NCBI RefSeq assembly: GCF_031846185.1
Contig: NZ_JAVRIF010000001.1
Location: 558,001 to 622,000, forward strand
Direction of reading: 5' to 3'
From: Thalassotalea_H castellviae
GTDB taxonomy: Bacteria > Pseudomonadota > Gammaproteobacteria > Enterobacterales > Alteromonadaceae
DNA: 64,000 bases
The notes beneath the pieces are model-generated. The model was not told the origin of the DNA. It saw nothing but the letters and a program-made list of their open reading frames with translations, and searched no databases. Positions within the stretch are counted from its first letter, which is position 1. Each line of letters starts with the position of its first letter. Below are positions 35,056 through 45,490 of the stretch, in pieces. Both the position numbers and the translations under genes were made by a program.

Positions 35056-36315
35056 TTAAAGCTGCCCTAGCACTTGCGCGGGGTCTACTTTTGTAGCACG
35101 CCATGCTGGATAAAGCGTCGCTATGAAAGTTAAAAATAGTGCGGTTGAAATGGTGATCATCACATCACTTTGATTAACATAAGTAGGTAGAAAATCGATA
35201 AAGTAAACATCACCAGATAAAAATTTTACACCAATAAAGCTTTCAATCGCCGTCGAAAATTCGGTTAAATTTTTCGCTAAATACACCCCTAAACTACCAC
35301 CTACAACACAACCGAGTATGCCATTGGTAATGCCTTGTAAAATAAAGGTCAGCATTATAGTAGAAGAGCGTGCTCCCATGGTTTTTAAAATAGCAATATC
35401 ACTTTTTTTCTCATTAACCGACATGATCAACGTTGATACGATATTAAAACTTGCCACCGCTATCACCAGCACTAAAACGACAAACATCACCATACGAACC
35501 AGTTGAATATCGTTATATAAATGCCCTTGCGTGCGCGTCCAATCATAAATATATAAATAATTATCAAGGCTGTAAGCAACATTTCGCGCAATGACCGGCG
35601 CATTAAAAACATCATCAACTTTTATGCGTATACCTTGTATTTCGCCATTTTTAAAATGAAGAATATCACTGGCTAGCTTTAAGGATACATAAGCTTGATT
35701 ACTGTCTATTTCACCACCAAATTTAAATATTCCAACGATGGTTAAGTTTCGTTTGGTCAGTGCACTTACCTGTTGATTGCTCTGTTTGCCTTGTTTCAAT
35801 GGCGGTAATAACATTTGTACACTGTCGCCAAGTCCAACGTTTAACTTCTTCGCGATCCCTGCACCAATTACCACACTGTTTTCTTTATTTAAATCTTGCC
35901 AAGTGCCTGTATCAATATAACGACCGATACTTGAAACAGTTAATTCTAACTGAGGATCTACCCCTCTTAACTCCAACCCTTTTAAATGTGCCCCTTTTTG
36001 CATCATCCCCTGCATTTTAATTACAGGTGCAGCGCCGAGCACGTTAGGATTTTCATTGACGTTATTAATCACGTTTTGCCAGTCTTCCATCGGGTCATTG
36101 ACAGAAATTAATTCACTGTGTGGCACAATAGAAAGTAGGTGTTGTGCCAATACTCTTTCAAAACCGTTCATAGCGGAAAGCACTAATATTAAAATCATGA
36201 CACCTAAGGTAATACCTAACGTTGACGAGGCGGAGATAAACGAGGTGAACCCTTTTCCTTGTCTATTGGCAATATATCTTAGCCCGACAAAAACACTTAA
36301 CGGCTTAAACATCAT
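35056..36315 (-). CDS. lolE: Lipoprotein-releasing system permease LolE
   Basis: A 419-residue inner-membrane subunit of LolCDE, which extracts mature outer-membrane lipoproteins and passes them to LolA. The MacB-like plan is seen: an N-terminal helix (SFISASSTLGITLGVMILILVLSAMNGFE, described here only by its ends at about 25-53), a periplasmic domain to about 270, and three C-terminal helices (KKSDIAILKTMGA between them). It overlaps lolD by 4 bp. The segment after MNGFE (RVLAQHLLSIVPH) and its place as third gene point to LolE rather than LolC. Confidence 0.94.
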   Translation of the reverse strand: MMFKPLSVFVGLRYIANRQGKGFTSFISASSTLGITLGVMILILVLSAMNGFERVLAQHLLSIVPHSELISVNDPMEDWQNVINNVNENPNVLGAAPVIKMQGMMQKGAHLKGLELRGVDPQLELTVSSIGRYIDTGTWQDLNKENSVVIGAGIAKKLNVGLGDSVQMLLPPLKQGKQSNQQVSALTKRNLTIVGIFKFGGEIDSNQAYVSLKLASDILHFKNGEIQGIRIKVDDVFNAPVIARNVAYSLDNYLYIYDWTRTQGHLYNDIQLVRMVMFVVLVLVIAVASFNIVSTLIMSVNEKKSDIAILKTMGARSSTIMLTFILQGITNGILGCVVGGSLGVYLAKNLTEFSTAIESFIGVKFLSGDVYFIDFLPTYVNQSDVMITISTALFLTFIATLYPAWRATKVDPAQVLGQL

Positions 36316-37001
36316 TCATTATCCACTAATGGTTTTAGCTGACCGTGATCGAGTTGTAACTGTCGGTCCATTTTTGCCGCTAACGTTAAATCATGAGTAA
36401 CAATAACAAAACTGGTTTGTACCGTATTGTTGAGCTCTTTTAATAATTGATAAATTTGCTCTGCGGTATCAAAGTCTAAATTACCTGTAGGCTCATCTGC
36501 TAACACTAAGGCAGGTTCAGTCACCAATGCTCTACCAATAGCAACACGCTGTCTTTCTCCTCCAGATAATTCAGCTGGACGATGATGACTTCGATGCGCC
36601 AAACCAACCTTTTCTAACATATTAGCAGCTACAGCTTGCGCCGATTTAACACTATCTCCTCTGATTAATAGAGGCATGGCAACATTTTCTAAGGCAGAAA
36701 ATTCCATCATTAAATGGTGAAACTGATAAATAAAGCCAATGTGCTGATTACGAAAAGACGCTTTTTCTTTCTCAGATAACTGGTGAATATTGATATCGTT
36801 GATAAAAACCTCACCAGATGTTGGGCTATCTAAGCCGCCCGCTAAATGTAAAAAAGTACTTTTACCACAACCTGAACTGCCGACGATAGCCAGTAACTCA
36901 CCTTTTTTAACGGTTAAATCAAGGCCATGTAAAACAGGCGTCTCTACTTTTCCTTGAAAATAGGATTTTTTCAATTGTTTACAATGTAAACCGTTACTCA
37001 T
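36312..37001 (-). CDS. lolD: Lipoprotein-releasing system ATPase LolD
   Basis: A 229-residue ABC ATPase energising LolCE. Walker A is GSSGCGKST (about 42-50), the Q-loop region FIYQFHHLMMEFSALENV (about 93-110) has the LolD-typical FHHL, the signature is LSGGERQRVAIGRAL, and Walker B is LVLADEPTGNLD. It overlaps both flanking permease genes, showing tight translational coupling. Confidence 0.97.
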   Translation of the reverse strand: MSNGLHCKQLKKSYFQGKVETPVLHGLDLTVKKGELLAIVGSSGCGKSTFLHLAGGLDSPTSGEVFINDINIHQLSEKEKASFRNQHIGFIYQFHHLMMEFSALENVAMPLLIRGDSVKSAQAVAANMLEKVGLAHRSHHRPAELSGGERQRVAIGRALVTEPALVLADEPTGNLDFDTAEQIYQLLKELNNTVQTSFVIVTHDLTLAAKMDRQLQLDHGQLKPLVDNE

Positions 37002-38229
37002 TACGAAGTACCTCGGCAGGTTGAGTATTGGACGCTCTAAACGCCGGATATAAAGTCGCTAAAAAGCTCATTAATAGTGCCGAACTAGCAATAATAATGA
37101 CATGATTAACTTGTAAATCTATGGGTAATGCTTGCGTGGTATACCCTGCACCTAGGACATTCATGCCCAAAAAGGACAACAGTGAATTTAAATTCAACGT
37201 AATTAAAATGCCAGCTACAGTCCCTAACAAAACTCCCCACACACCATTGATCACACCTTGGCTAATAAATATTTTAACAATGCCGGCTCTGTTCATGCCA
37301 AAGGTTTGTAAAATAGCTATTTCACCTTGTTTATCAATCACCACCATGACTAAAGCAGATACAATATTAAATGCCGCAACGGCGATAATTAAGCTTAACA
37401 TCAGCCACATCATATTTTTTTCCATTTTTACAGCAGAAAATAACACCCCTTGGCTTTCATTCCAGGTAGTAAAATTAAACTGACTTAACGGTGGCAAAAT
37501 ATTATCAACCACCTGCTTTGCTTGAAACGCATCATCTAAATACAACCTTAATTGGCTGATTTCATCAGGCTGCTTTCGTAAAAGCTTAGTCAAATCACGG
37601 CCATGAACATAAACGACACTATCATCAACTTGCGAACCCACGTTAAATAGGCCAGTTACAGTAAATGTGCGCTGCATTGGAATACGTCCCATGGGGGTAA
37701 ACGTTGTTTTATTCGGCAAGACCACTCGTATTTTATCCCCATAAACTACGCCTAACTTACGGGCTAATGCTTGGCCAATCACCACAGAGTAAGGTGATTT
37801 TTCTAGAGATAAAAACGTCCCTGCGATCATACTTTGACTAACAAGACTGTGAATTTCTTGCTCGGGGAAAACGCCTTGAACTATCACACCTTGTAATGTG
37901 TTATTAGATAAAACTAATGCTTCATTTTCAATAATAGGCGTGACACGTTCAACATGCGAAAGAGTGGAAAGTTGCTGTTTGACCGTTTGCCATTGTTCAA
38001 TAGGTTTATGAGCTTCTTTATTACTCACAATAACATGAGGCACTATGCCTAAAATTCGCTTTTTAAGTTCACCTTCAAAACCGTTCATCACTGAGACAAC
38101 AGTAATAAGCGCAGCCACACCAAGCAAAATACCAATAATAGAAAAAAAGGTGATAAAAGAAACGAAACCAGAAGGATTTCTGCTTCTACTATAACGAAGA
38201 CCAATAAAAAAACTAACAGGATGAAACAT
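36994..38229 (-). CDS. lolC: Lipoprotein-releasing system permease LolC
   Basis: A 411-residue inner-membrane permease and the first gene of the lolCDE operon. The N-terminal GLRYSRSRNPSGFVSFIT leads into the first helix and the MNGFEGELKKRILG segment typical of the family. A periplasmic domain and three C-terminal helices follow, with DKQGEIAILQTFGM as the coupling helix. LolC recruits LolA through its periplasmic hook. The unit as a whole serves the many lipoproteins encoded in this window. Confidence 0.94.
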   Translation of the reverse strand: MFHPVSFFIGLRYSRSRNPSGFVSFITFFSIIGILLGVAALITVVSVMNGFEGELKKRILGIVPHVIVSNKEAHKPIEQWQTVKQQLSTLSHVERVTPIIENEALVLSNNTLQGVIVQGVFPEQEIHSLVSQSMIAGTFLSLEKSPYSVVIGQALARKLGVVYGDKIRVVLPNKTTFTPMGRIPMQRTFTVTGLFNVGSQVDDSVVYVHGRDLTKLLRKQPDEISQLRLYLDDAFQAKQVVDNILPPLSQFNFTTWNESQGVLFSAVKMEKNMMWLMLSLIIAVAAFNIVSALVMVVIDKQGEIAILQTFGMNRAGIVKIFISQGVINGVWGVLLGTVAGILITLNLNSLLSFLGMNVLGAGYTTQALPIDLQVNHVIIIASSALLMSFLATLYPAFRASNTQPAEVLRNE

Positions 38230-38510
38230 TGAGTAATCTTTTACTTTATTAACGTTGTGTTTTTAATACAAATTTTTGATGACAAAAGCATATCACAAAC
38301 CAACATTTATTAACGAATTATTCGTTTAGCGAGATTTTTATATTTGGCTGAAAGTATTGTAAATATTGATGTACATGTCGACCAAACATATATGTAACTA
38401 GATATGTCACAAGGTAGCTTTAATGTTTATAGCCCTTTATTATTTAGCGCTATTTTCCTATCAAAGATACAAATATTCAATTTTATTTGCCCATTAAAAG
38501 AGTAAAAACA

Positions 38511-40583
38511 ATGAAAAAAATAATAACAAGTGCCGTCTGTTCTTCTCTATTGTTTGTTGCTGGATGTAGCACAAAATCAGAAGTCACTGAAACCGCTTCA
38601 GTTGAAGCGCCTGCCGTGAAAAAAACAGTATTAGCCTCTGGAATTGAACAAGCCAATATGGACACCTCTGTTCGCCCACAAGATAACTTTTATCAGTACG
38701 TCAATGGCGGCTGGTTGAAAGCAAATGATATTCCTGGCGATAAAACATCCATTGGTTCATTTATGGATTTACGTGATGAGGCTGATAGTAACGTAAAAGT
38801 GATAATTGAAGAGTTAGCCTCAACGGCTAATTTAGTACACGGCAGTGATGAGCAAAAAGTCGCTGACTTGTTCCGTTCATATATGGACACTGAAACAAGA
38901 AATGCCGCGGGTATTCAACCTATTGTTCCTCTTTTAACAGCCATCAATAATTTGAAAGACAAAAGTGCTGTGGCGCGTTTTATGGGTGAATATCAAGCTA
39001 AAGGCGTGGCTAGCCCGTTAGCATTTTATATTAGTGTTGACGCAAAAGACTCAAGTAACTATGCCAGCCATATTTGGCAAAGTGGTTTAGGCTTACCTGA
39101 CCGCGATTATTACTTTAATGAAGCAGAACGTTTTGCCCAAATTCGTGACGGTTATACCAAACATATCGCAAAAATGTATGCCTTAGCAGGTTTAGACAAT
39201 GGTGAAACGGCGGCAACCACTATTATGGATATGGAAACAAAACTTGCTGGTTTCCATTGGACACGTGTTGAGTCAAGAGACAGTAATAAACGCTATAATA
39301 AATTTGCCGTAACTGATTTATCAACATTAACCGATGCTTTTGATTGGCAAGCATATTTAGCTGGGCAAGGTGTTGCTCAACAACAAGAAATCATTATTAA
39401 TCAACCAAGCTTTGTTAAAGGTTTTGGTGAAGTATTTGCTAATGCTTCTTTAGCTGATATCAAAACATATTTAACCTTCCACACCATCAGTGGATTCGCA
39501 GGGTATTTATCTAACGAAATTGACCAAGAAAATTTTGATTTTTATTCAAAACAGCTTCGTGGTCGTAATGAACAACGCCCGTTGTGGAAACGAGGCGTAT
39601 CTGTTGTAAACCGTAATTTAGGTGAAGTGATTGGTAAAGTGTATGTTGCCAAACATTTCAAACCTGAAGCTAAAGCACGAATGAGTGAGCTGGTTGAAAA
39701 CTTACGTTCCGCTTATGGAAATAGCATCAATGACCTAGAATGGATGTCAGCGGATACTAAGCAAGCCGCTCAAGTTAAATTAGCCGCTTTTACGCCTAAA
39801 ATTGGTTATCCTGACAAATGGCAAGATTATAGCTCGCTTGAAATTAAAGCAGACGATATTGTCGGCAATATCATTCGCGCCAACACCGCTGAGCATCATA
39901 AAGAAGTGGCTAAATTAGGTGGTCCAATTCAAAAATGGGAATGGGGCATGACACCTCAAACGGTAAATGCGTATTACAACCCTACTGTAAATGAAATAGT
40001 TTTCCCTGCGGCTATCTTACAACCACCATTTTTTAATATGTCTGCTGACGATGCTGTCAATTATGGCGGCATAGGCGCAGTTATCGGTCATGAAATGGGT
40101 CATGGTTTTGATGATCAAGGAAGCAAATATGACGCGGAAGGTAATTTAAAAAACTGGTGGACTGATAGTGATTTATCTGCCTTTAAAGAGCGTACAGATG
40201 CTTTAGTTGCTCAATATGACGCTTATCAAGCGTTCGATGATTTACATGTAAATGGCAAATTAACCTTAGGTGAAAACATTGGTGATTTATCCGGTTTAAG
40301 CATTGCCTATAAAGCTTATAAAGCTTCATTAAAGGGGAATGAAGCTCCAGTAATAGACGGATTAACGGGTGATCAACGCTTTTTTATGGGTTGGGCTCAA
40401 GTATGGCGTTTTAAAATGGTTGAAAAATCATTACGTAACTTGATTGCAACTGACCCACATTCACCCGGTAATTATAGAGCCTTAGGTATTTTGTCAAATA
40501 TGCCTGAATTCTATCAAGCCTTTGACGTAAAAGAAGGTGATGCTATGTATATTGCCCCTGAGAAACGAGTGAAAATTTGGTAG
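38511..40583 (+). CDS. pepO: M13 family metallopeptidase lipoprotein (PepO/neprilysin-like)
   Basis: A 690-residue zinc endopeptidase. I start it at MKKIITSA, which has an AAGAG ribosome site and a lipoprotein signal (lipobox V-A-G-C at about 15-18); the longer frame adds eight residues. M13 features are present: PQDNFYQYVNGGW near residue 55, NAYYNPTVNEIVFPAAILQP (substrate groove), zinc motif HEMGH (VIGHEMGHGFDDQG), third ligand in GENIGDLSG, and a terminal VKIW that should bear the conserved W. It probably degrades peptides at the outer membrane face. Monocistronic with its own terminator. Confidence 0.95.
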   Translation: MKKIITSAVCSSLLFVAGCSTKSEVTETASVEAPAVKKTVLASGIEQANMDTSVRPQDNFYQYVNGGWLKANDIPGDKTSIGSFMDLRDEADSNVKVIIEELASTANLVHGSDEQKVADLFRSYMDTETRNAAGIQPIVPLLTAINNLKDKSAVARFMGEYQAKGVASPLAFYISVDAKDSSNYASHIWQSGLGLPDRDYYFNEAERFAQIRDGYTKHIAKMYALAGLDNGETAATTIMDMETKLAGFHWTRVESRDSNKRYNKFAVTDLSTLTDAFDWQAYLAGQGVAQQQEIIINQPSFVKGFGEVFANASLADIKTYLTFHTISGFAGYLSNEIDQENFDFYSKQLRGRNEQRPLWKRGVSVVNRNLGEVIGKVYVAKHFKPEAKARMSELVENLRSAYGNSINDLEWMSADTKQAAQVKLAAFTPKIGYPDKWQDYSSLEIKADDIVGNIIRANTAEHHKEVAKLGGPIQKWEWGMTPQTVNAYYNPTVNEIVFPAAILQPPFFNMSADDAVNYGGIGAVIGHEMGHGFDDQGSKYDAEGNLKNWWTDSDLSAFKERTDALVAQYDAYQAFDDLHVNGKLTLGENIGDLSGLSIAYKAYKASLKGNEAPVIDGLTGDQRFFMGWAQVWRFKMVEKSLRNLIATDPHSPGNYRALGILSNMPEFYQAFDVKEGDAMYIAPEKRVKIW

Positions 40584-40610
40584 TTCATGATTGAACGGCT
40601 TCATTTCCAT

Positions 40611-40640
40611 AAAAATGCCAGCATGAAAGCTGGCATTTTT
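40611..40640 (+). terminator. Terminator of the M13 peptidase gene
   Basis: AAAAATGCCAGC, a six-base loop and GCTGGCATTTTT form a perfect 12-bp stem followed by ATTTTT. Its symmetry could also stop the convergent HD-GYP operon, whose last stop is at 40726. Confidence 0.88.
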
Positions 40641-40725
40641 ATTTTTCACTATTAATTTAATATTCAACTGAATTTAATTTAACACTCAACTGAATTCGTG
40701 TGAAATGATCAATTCAACGTTGAAA

Positions 40726-42348
40726 TTATTTTAGGCGAGTCAAGCCGGGAATATCGGCAAGATCAAAATCATCGATCTGTTCTGGTGAAGAAAACTTATT
40801 AATATAGCTTTCATACACCTTTGAATGAACAAAGATATCGAATAAATCAGGATCTAAGCAATTTCTCTTCACCATATTTCCCATAATAGTTAAACATTCA
40901 CTAACTTGTTTTGCTTTCTTATACGGTCTATCCGCAGATGAAAGCGCCTCAAAAATATCTGCCAATGCCATTATTCTTGCAGGCACCGATAACTGCTCTT
41001 TCGTTAACCCTCTAGGATAACCTTTGCCATCCATGGTTTCATGATGACCTAACGCGTATTCAGCAACATTTTGCATGTGTTTTGGAAATGGTAAACCTTC
41101 TAAAATATCAAGGGTTACATCCATATGCCTTTGAATAACTAATCGTTCTTCGGTATTTAACGTGCCACGCTTTATCCGTAAATTATAACTTTCGTCTTCA
41201 TTTAATAATGGCTGAGTTTCACCGTTAATACTTAGATGATATCGCTTAGCTAGGGTTAATATGCGCTCTTCATCTTCATCATGTAGAAATTCACCACCAA
41301 TGTTCACGGTTTGTAAAAAGTTACGATCACGGTTTAGTTGCTCTTGCTCTGTGGCTTGTGCTTGTTCTAATGCCGCTAATTCGTCTGTTTTACCGGCTTT
41401 AAGTGCATTAATAACTTGCTGTTGATATTTAATGTCAATATCACGACTGACGATTTCAAGTTTTGCTAAGACATACTCTATTCGATCAAAAATCGCTTGA
41501 AGTTTTGTTGATTTATCAATGACATGATCTGGTGTCGCCACTTTTCCGCAATCATGAAGCCAGCCGGCGATCCCAAGCTGATACATTTCATTATCAGAAA
41601 AAGATACCGAAGCCAGTGGTCCCTCCGTTTCTTCATGCACTGCTTTAGCAAACATTAATGTTAACTCAGGTACTCGTTTACAATGCTCTCCGGTGTGTGG
41701 AGATTTTTCATCAATCACGCGGGCAAGCGTCTGAATAAATGATTGAAAAAGTTCTTCTAGGTTTTCAACTAACGATTTATTCGTTAACGCTATCGCGCCA
41801 ACAGAAGCAAATGAAAGACATTGATGTTCAATTTCTTTTGAAAAAGGCACGATCCCATGCTCATTTTGTGCGTTAATCAATTGAATAACGCCGACAATTT
41901 CATTGGCATGATCTTTTAAAGGAAAAGTTAGCATTGATTGGGTGCGATAACCGGTTTCTTTATCCATTTTTCTTGCGGCACTAAAATCAAACGGTAAGGT
42001 GTCATACACGTCGTCAATATTAATAACCTTGCCACTCGTCACCGCATTAACCACGATGGCAGCAGTATTTGGTTTTCCATCAACCATTAAAGGAATGCCC
42101 GAAAAATTAACCGGGTTATTTGAACTACCGCCTAAATGTAAGCCTAAAGTGTGATTAATCACCGTTTGGAACTCTAACGATTCATTACCATTCACTAAAT
42201 AAATGGTGCCAGCATCGGCATTAGAAACATCTAATGCCGCTAAAAGAATTTTTTCTAACAGCAAATGAGTATCTTTTTCACCGTTAAGTTGTACGCAAAT
42301 ATCAACTAACTGTTCGTGAGCTGATTGATATTGATTATTCTTTTTCAT
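40726..42348 (-). CDS. GAF-HD-GYP cyclic-di-GMP phosphodiesterase
   Basis: A 540-residue cytosolic protein and the last gene of operon 2, 10 bp after the cyclase. A GAF sensor domain (about 10-185: DAGTIYLV, TFPLKDHANEIVGVIQLINA) is followed by HD-GYP (about 200-500). The metal-binding set is present: HTGEHCKRVP, WLHDCGK, HHETMDGKGYPRGL and LADIFEAL. The intact H-D and G-Y-P argue for real c-di-GMP hydrolysis to pGpG/GMP. GAF domains can bind cAMP or cGMP, so the cyclase next door could supply its signal; that link is inference. Operon 1 has no counterpart. Confidence 0.93.
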   Translation of the reverse strand: MKKNNQYQSAHEQLVDICVQLNGEKDTHLLLEKILLAALDVSNADAGTIYLVNGNESLEFQTVINHTLGLHLGGSSNNPVNFSGIPLMVDGKPNTAAIVVNAVTSGKVINIDDVYDTLPFDFSAARKMDKETGYRTQSMLTFPLKDHANEIVGVIQLINAQNEHGIVPFSKEIEHQCLSFASVGAIALTNKSLVENLEELFQSFIQTLARVIDEKSPHTGEHCKRVPELTLMFAKAVHEETEGPLASVSFSDNEMYQLGIAGWLHDCGKVATPDHVIDKSTKLQAIFDRIEYVLAKLEIVSRDIDIKYQQQVINALKAGKTDELAALEQAQATEQEQLNRDRNFLQTVNIGGEFLHDEDEERILTLAKRYHLSINGETQPLLNEDESYNLRIKRGTLNTEERLVIQRHMDVTLDILEGLPFPKHMQNVAEYALGHHETMDGKGYPRGLTKEQLSVPARIMALADIFEALSSADRPYKKAKQVSECLTIMGNMVKRNCLDPDLFDIFVHSKVYESYINKFSSPEQIDDFDLADIPGLTRLK

Positions 42349-42358
42349 AACTAACTCG

Positions 42359-44593
42359 CTATTTCGTTAGATGGCTATATGTACCATCCCACTCTGTATC
42401 TAAGATACTTTCCTTCAATTCTGAAATCCTATCGATATAAATATCATATAAATGGTTTGATAACAGACTCTGATTTTTTAATTCAGAAAATATCTTTATT
42501 GCACTATCCCATTCTTGGGCTAAATAGGCTCGAATACCTGCATGGTGTTTGTCGAGCATTAAACATATTTCGTTAGATTGATCTGCTTTCAATCCGATAG
42601 GTTCATAAATAGTGGTCGGTTTTTGTTTACCTTTTACTCTGATAGTATCAACCTGTCGGCACAGCATCCCCTGTTTTGTCACGGCCTGATAGGTTTGCTC
42701 TGAAATTAAGAGACTAACCCCATAAAATTTAGTTAAGGATTCTATTCTAGAGCCTAAATTAACTTCATCACCAAGTACAGTATAGGCTTTTCTGTATGTA
42801 GATCCCATATCACCGACTATCATATCGCCGGTACTCACTCCAACACCAATATTAATTGCAGGCCAACCTCGTTCTTTAAACTTTTTCGACATGGCCTGTG
42901 TTGTTGCAATCATTGCAAGTGCTGTATCCACAGCATGTATTTCATGTTGATCATCATCAAGTGGAGCATTCCAAAATGCCATCACCATATCACCGACATA
43001 TTTGTCGATGGTTCCCTGCTTTTCAAAAATAATACGCGTGTTTTCTGAAAGGTATTCGTTAATAAATTCACTGAGTTCATCAGGAGTAAAATTTTCTGAT
43101 AATTGGGTAAAATCTCGAATATCCGCGAATAATACTGACATCACCCTTCGCTCTGGCGTTAATGAAATGCCCTTACCTGTCGCTAATAACTTATCAATGT
43201 AAGCGGGTGGCACGTATTGATCGAACACCCCTTTTATATGTTTACGACGATAGTTTTCGAGAAAAAAGCCAACGCTACCAAAATATAAAGTTAACCAAAT
43301 AATGACAAGTAATAATTGCGATTGCGGCAAACTGACTTTAAAAAAGAGCCATAATGACCAATTCACAGCCAAATGAATAATTAGCGCAGCAAAGCAAATA
43401 TAAAAAATGCGCATTGGCCCTTGGTTATTCATTAAAATAGATAAAACTAACCCAGTAATAAACAATAAAATAAATTGTATCGCTAAAGTGATATCTGGCT
43501 CGACAGGAATAATTTCAGGGTGCATTAACCCTTCAAAAACATTGGCGTGTACTTCTACTCCGGGATACTGAATACCAACCGATGTTGCTCTAAGATCAGC
43601 AAGACCTATCGCAGATGTACCGACAAATGCCACCGCCCCTTCCAACTTTTCAGCGGGTACCCGATTTTCAATGACGTCGGTGGCAGATATATATTCAAAA
43701 CTCTTTTGCCCCCCTTTGAAAGGGATCAACACTTGCCCTTTTTCATTGGTGGGAATTTTATGATCACCGAAACTCAATGATTGTAGCCAATAATTACGGT
43801 TGTTTAATTCACTTTCTGTATTGATTTGATCACTTAAGGTATACACTCTCGCCGCCTCTAGTGCGAGTGACGGATATAATTTACCTTGGTAATTAATCAC
43901 GAGTGAGGCTTTACGAATAAAACCATCACTTTCAGGTACAGAATTTATAAAACCCGAGCCAGATGCATTTTGACTAAGGACATCAATATTTTTCAACACC
44001 TTATTATATTGCGCAATATCACTAACACCATCTACTGGAATTTCCCAATTCACATGACTGGCTATACTGTCTGTTCTTTCCGTTGCCTGTGAGTTTGATG
44101 CATTTTCATCATCGAACATCATTCCAAGCACAACTTCCGCATTCGTAATAGAGTGTGACAGCTGTAAATCAGCATCAACACTTTGTTTTAACGTAATGAT
44201 TTCTTTAAGGAACTGGGGTGTTAACTGTTTATTTTTGTCAGTAATAACATCGACAGGATTGTCTTCTGGCTCAGGAAATACAATATCGAACGCAACAACA
44301 ACAACGCCATTTGCCATTAAATTATCGACTAACTGACTAATTTTGCTTCGACTCCAAGGATATCGTCCTTGTTCGGCTAAGCTCTTTTCATCAATATCGA
44401 TAATAATCACATTTTCATCAAACTGGCGAGGTGTTTCCGGCAAAGTCGCCAGTAATCTAATATCGTATAAAATACCTTCGATTCTTTGAAAAAGTTCTTG
44501 GACATCTTTTATCGCTATAAACCCTAAACTGATCACTATTGCGGTAATAATTAGCCCATTGAGAAAATGTTTATAGCCTTTATTTGCAATCAT
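42359..44593 (-). CDS. CHASE2-domain class III adenylate cyclase (copy 2)
   Basis: A 744-residue paralogue of the cyclase at 1764-4073. The periplasmic CHASE2 motifs match: IDIDEKSLAEQGRYPWSR, YPSLALEAARVYTL, VAFVGTSAIGLADLRAT and QYPGVEVHANVFEGL. Three membrane helices follow, then a catalytic domain with D491 (FADIRDFT), K531 and D535 (KYVGD), T605 (YTVLGD), N612 and R616, spaced exactly as in copy 1. The Lys/Thr pair suggests ATP as substrate. The C-terminus ends with the shared WDGTYSH motif. The start ATG overlaps the MBL-fold stop as ATGA, so the two are translationally coupled. Confidence 0.94.
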   Translation of the reverse strand: MIANKGYKHFLNGLIITAIVISLGFIAIKDVQELFQRIEGILYDIRLLATLPETPRQFDENVIIIDIDEKSLAEQGRYPWSRSKISQLVDNLMANGVVVVAFDIVFPEPEDNPVDVITDKNKQLTPQFLKEIITLKQSVDADLQLSHSITNAEVVLGMMFDDENASNSQATERTDSIASHVNWEIPVDGVSDIAQYNKVLKNIDVLSQNASGSGFINSVPESDGFIRKASLVINYQGKLYPSLALEAARVYTLSDQINTESELNNRNYWLQSLSFGDHKIPTNEKGQVLIPFKGGQKSFEYISATDVIENRVPAEKLEGAVAFVGTSAIGLADLRATSVGIQYPGVEVHANVFEGLMHPEIIPVEPDITLAIQFILLFITGLVLSILMNNQGPMRIFYICFAALIIHLAVNWSLWLFFKVSLPQSQLLLVIIWLTLYFGSVGFFLENYRRKHIKGVFDQYVPPAYIDKLLATGKGISLTPERRVMSVLFADIRDFTQLSENFTPDELSEFINEYLSENTRIIFEKQGTIDKYVGDMVMAFWNAPLDDDQHEIHAVDTALAMIATTQAMSKKFKERGWPAINIGVGVSTGDMIVGDMGSTYRKAYTVLGDEVNLGSRIESLTKFYGVSLLISEQTYQAVTKQGMLCRQVDTIRVKGKQKPTTIYEPIGLKADQSNEICLMLDKHHAGIRAYLAQEWDSAIKIFSELKNQSLLSNHLYDIYIDRISELKESILDTEWDGTYSHLTK

Positions 44594-45432
44594 ACAGTAT
44601 TCGGTAATTCAACTTGAGTGCCTTCACGTGCAAACTCTATGGCTAATTTATCCTGATATTTTGTACGAAGTGTTGCTTCAAGGGCTAATAACTCATGATC
44701 ACTTCTAGCAGGGTCGTGACTTATAAAGTAAAGTCGTTTTACTTTAGCTTGCAATGCCAATTCAACAACTTGGTCAACCGTACTATGCCCCCAACCTTGT
44801 TTTAATGGCATATCTTTTTCAAGATATTGCGCGTCATGAATAAGCACATCTGCTTGATCAATAAATGCTAGCCACTCTTGCCAGCTTGTAACGGGCGGAC
44901 TAACAGGAGAAAGTTCATTATCGGTGACATACGCCACTTTTTGATTATCAGCATGTAAACAATAAGCGGTGCCACCATCGGGATGAGATAACGGCTGGGT
45001 CGTTATTTCAAAAGATGCTAACGAAAAAGCATCTTGTTTTGCAAGTTCCGTGTCTAGCTGAATAATTGAAGGTAAATCTTGATATTTTACCGGATGAGTT
45101 GAGCCAGACATTTGAGTAAGGATGGCATCTTTGTCGTCGTAATCAACATTTCCTGTAACAATAGATATGTGACGATTTTCTTGATAGATAGGTAAAAAGA
45201 AAGGGAATCCTTGGATATGATCCCAATGGTTATGTGTTAGCAATAAATTAATATCATCAGACGTATTTAATAGTTTTTTACCTAAAGCGACAATGCCAGT
45301 GCCTGAATCTAATATAAGCGAATCACCCTTATTTGAGGTGACATAAACACATGACGTATGACCGCCTAAAACAAGGGAATCTTCACCTGATACAGGTGTA
45401 GACCCCCTAACACCATAAAATGTTATTTTCAT
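44590..45432 (-). CDS. MBL-fold metallo-hydrolase, candidate cyclic-nucleotide phosphodiesterase
   Basis: A 280-residue cytosolic protein with the metallo-beta-lactamase fold. GVRGSTPVSG (8-17), GGHTSCVYV (24-32) and LDSGTGI come first, then the HxHxDH zinc motif as THNHWDHIQGFPFF (about 66-79). Later ligands are H of QPLSHPDGG, D of HDAQY and H of ISHDPARSDHE. Related MBL proteins include class II cAMP phosphodiesterases and RNase Z/PhnP enzymes, so the fold does not fix the substrate. ATGA coupling to an adenylate cyclase makes a cyclic-nucleotide target attractive, as inference only. An AAGGA ribosome site supports the start. Confidence 0.85.
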   Translation of the reverse strand: MKITFYGVRGSTPVSGEDSLVLGGHTSCVYVTSNKGDSLILDSGTGIVALGKKLLNTSDDINLLLTHNHWDHIQGFPFFLPIYQENRHISIVTGNVDYDDKDAILTQMSGSTHPVKYQDLPSIIQLDTELAKQDAFSLASFEITTQPLSHPDGGTAYCLHADNQKVAYVTDNELSPVSPPVTSWQEWLAFIDQADVLIHDAQYLEKDMPLKQGWGHSTVDQVVELALQAKVKRLYFISHDPARSDHELLALEATLRTKYQDKLAIEFAREGTQVELPNTV

Positions 45433-45490
45433 ACATTTCCTTAGGCTAATTTCTCATTTTTTATTGGTAGACGTATCACTTAGCATTATA

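Noticed and set aside
40664..40696. Direct repeat of TCAACTGAATT (22-bp period) between the M13 peptidase terminator and the HD-GYP gene.
   Set aside because: Only two imperfect copies in AT-rich DNA with no partner feature; most likely a small local duplication.
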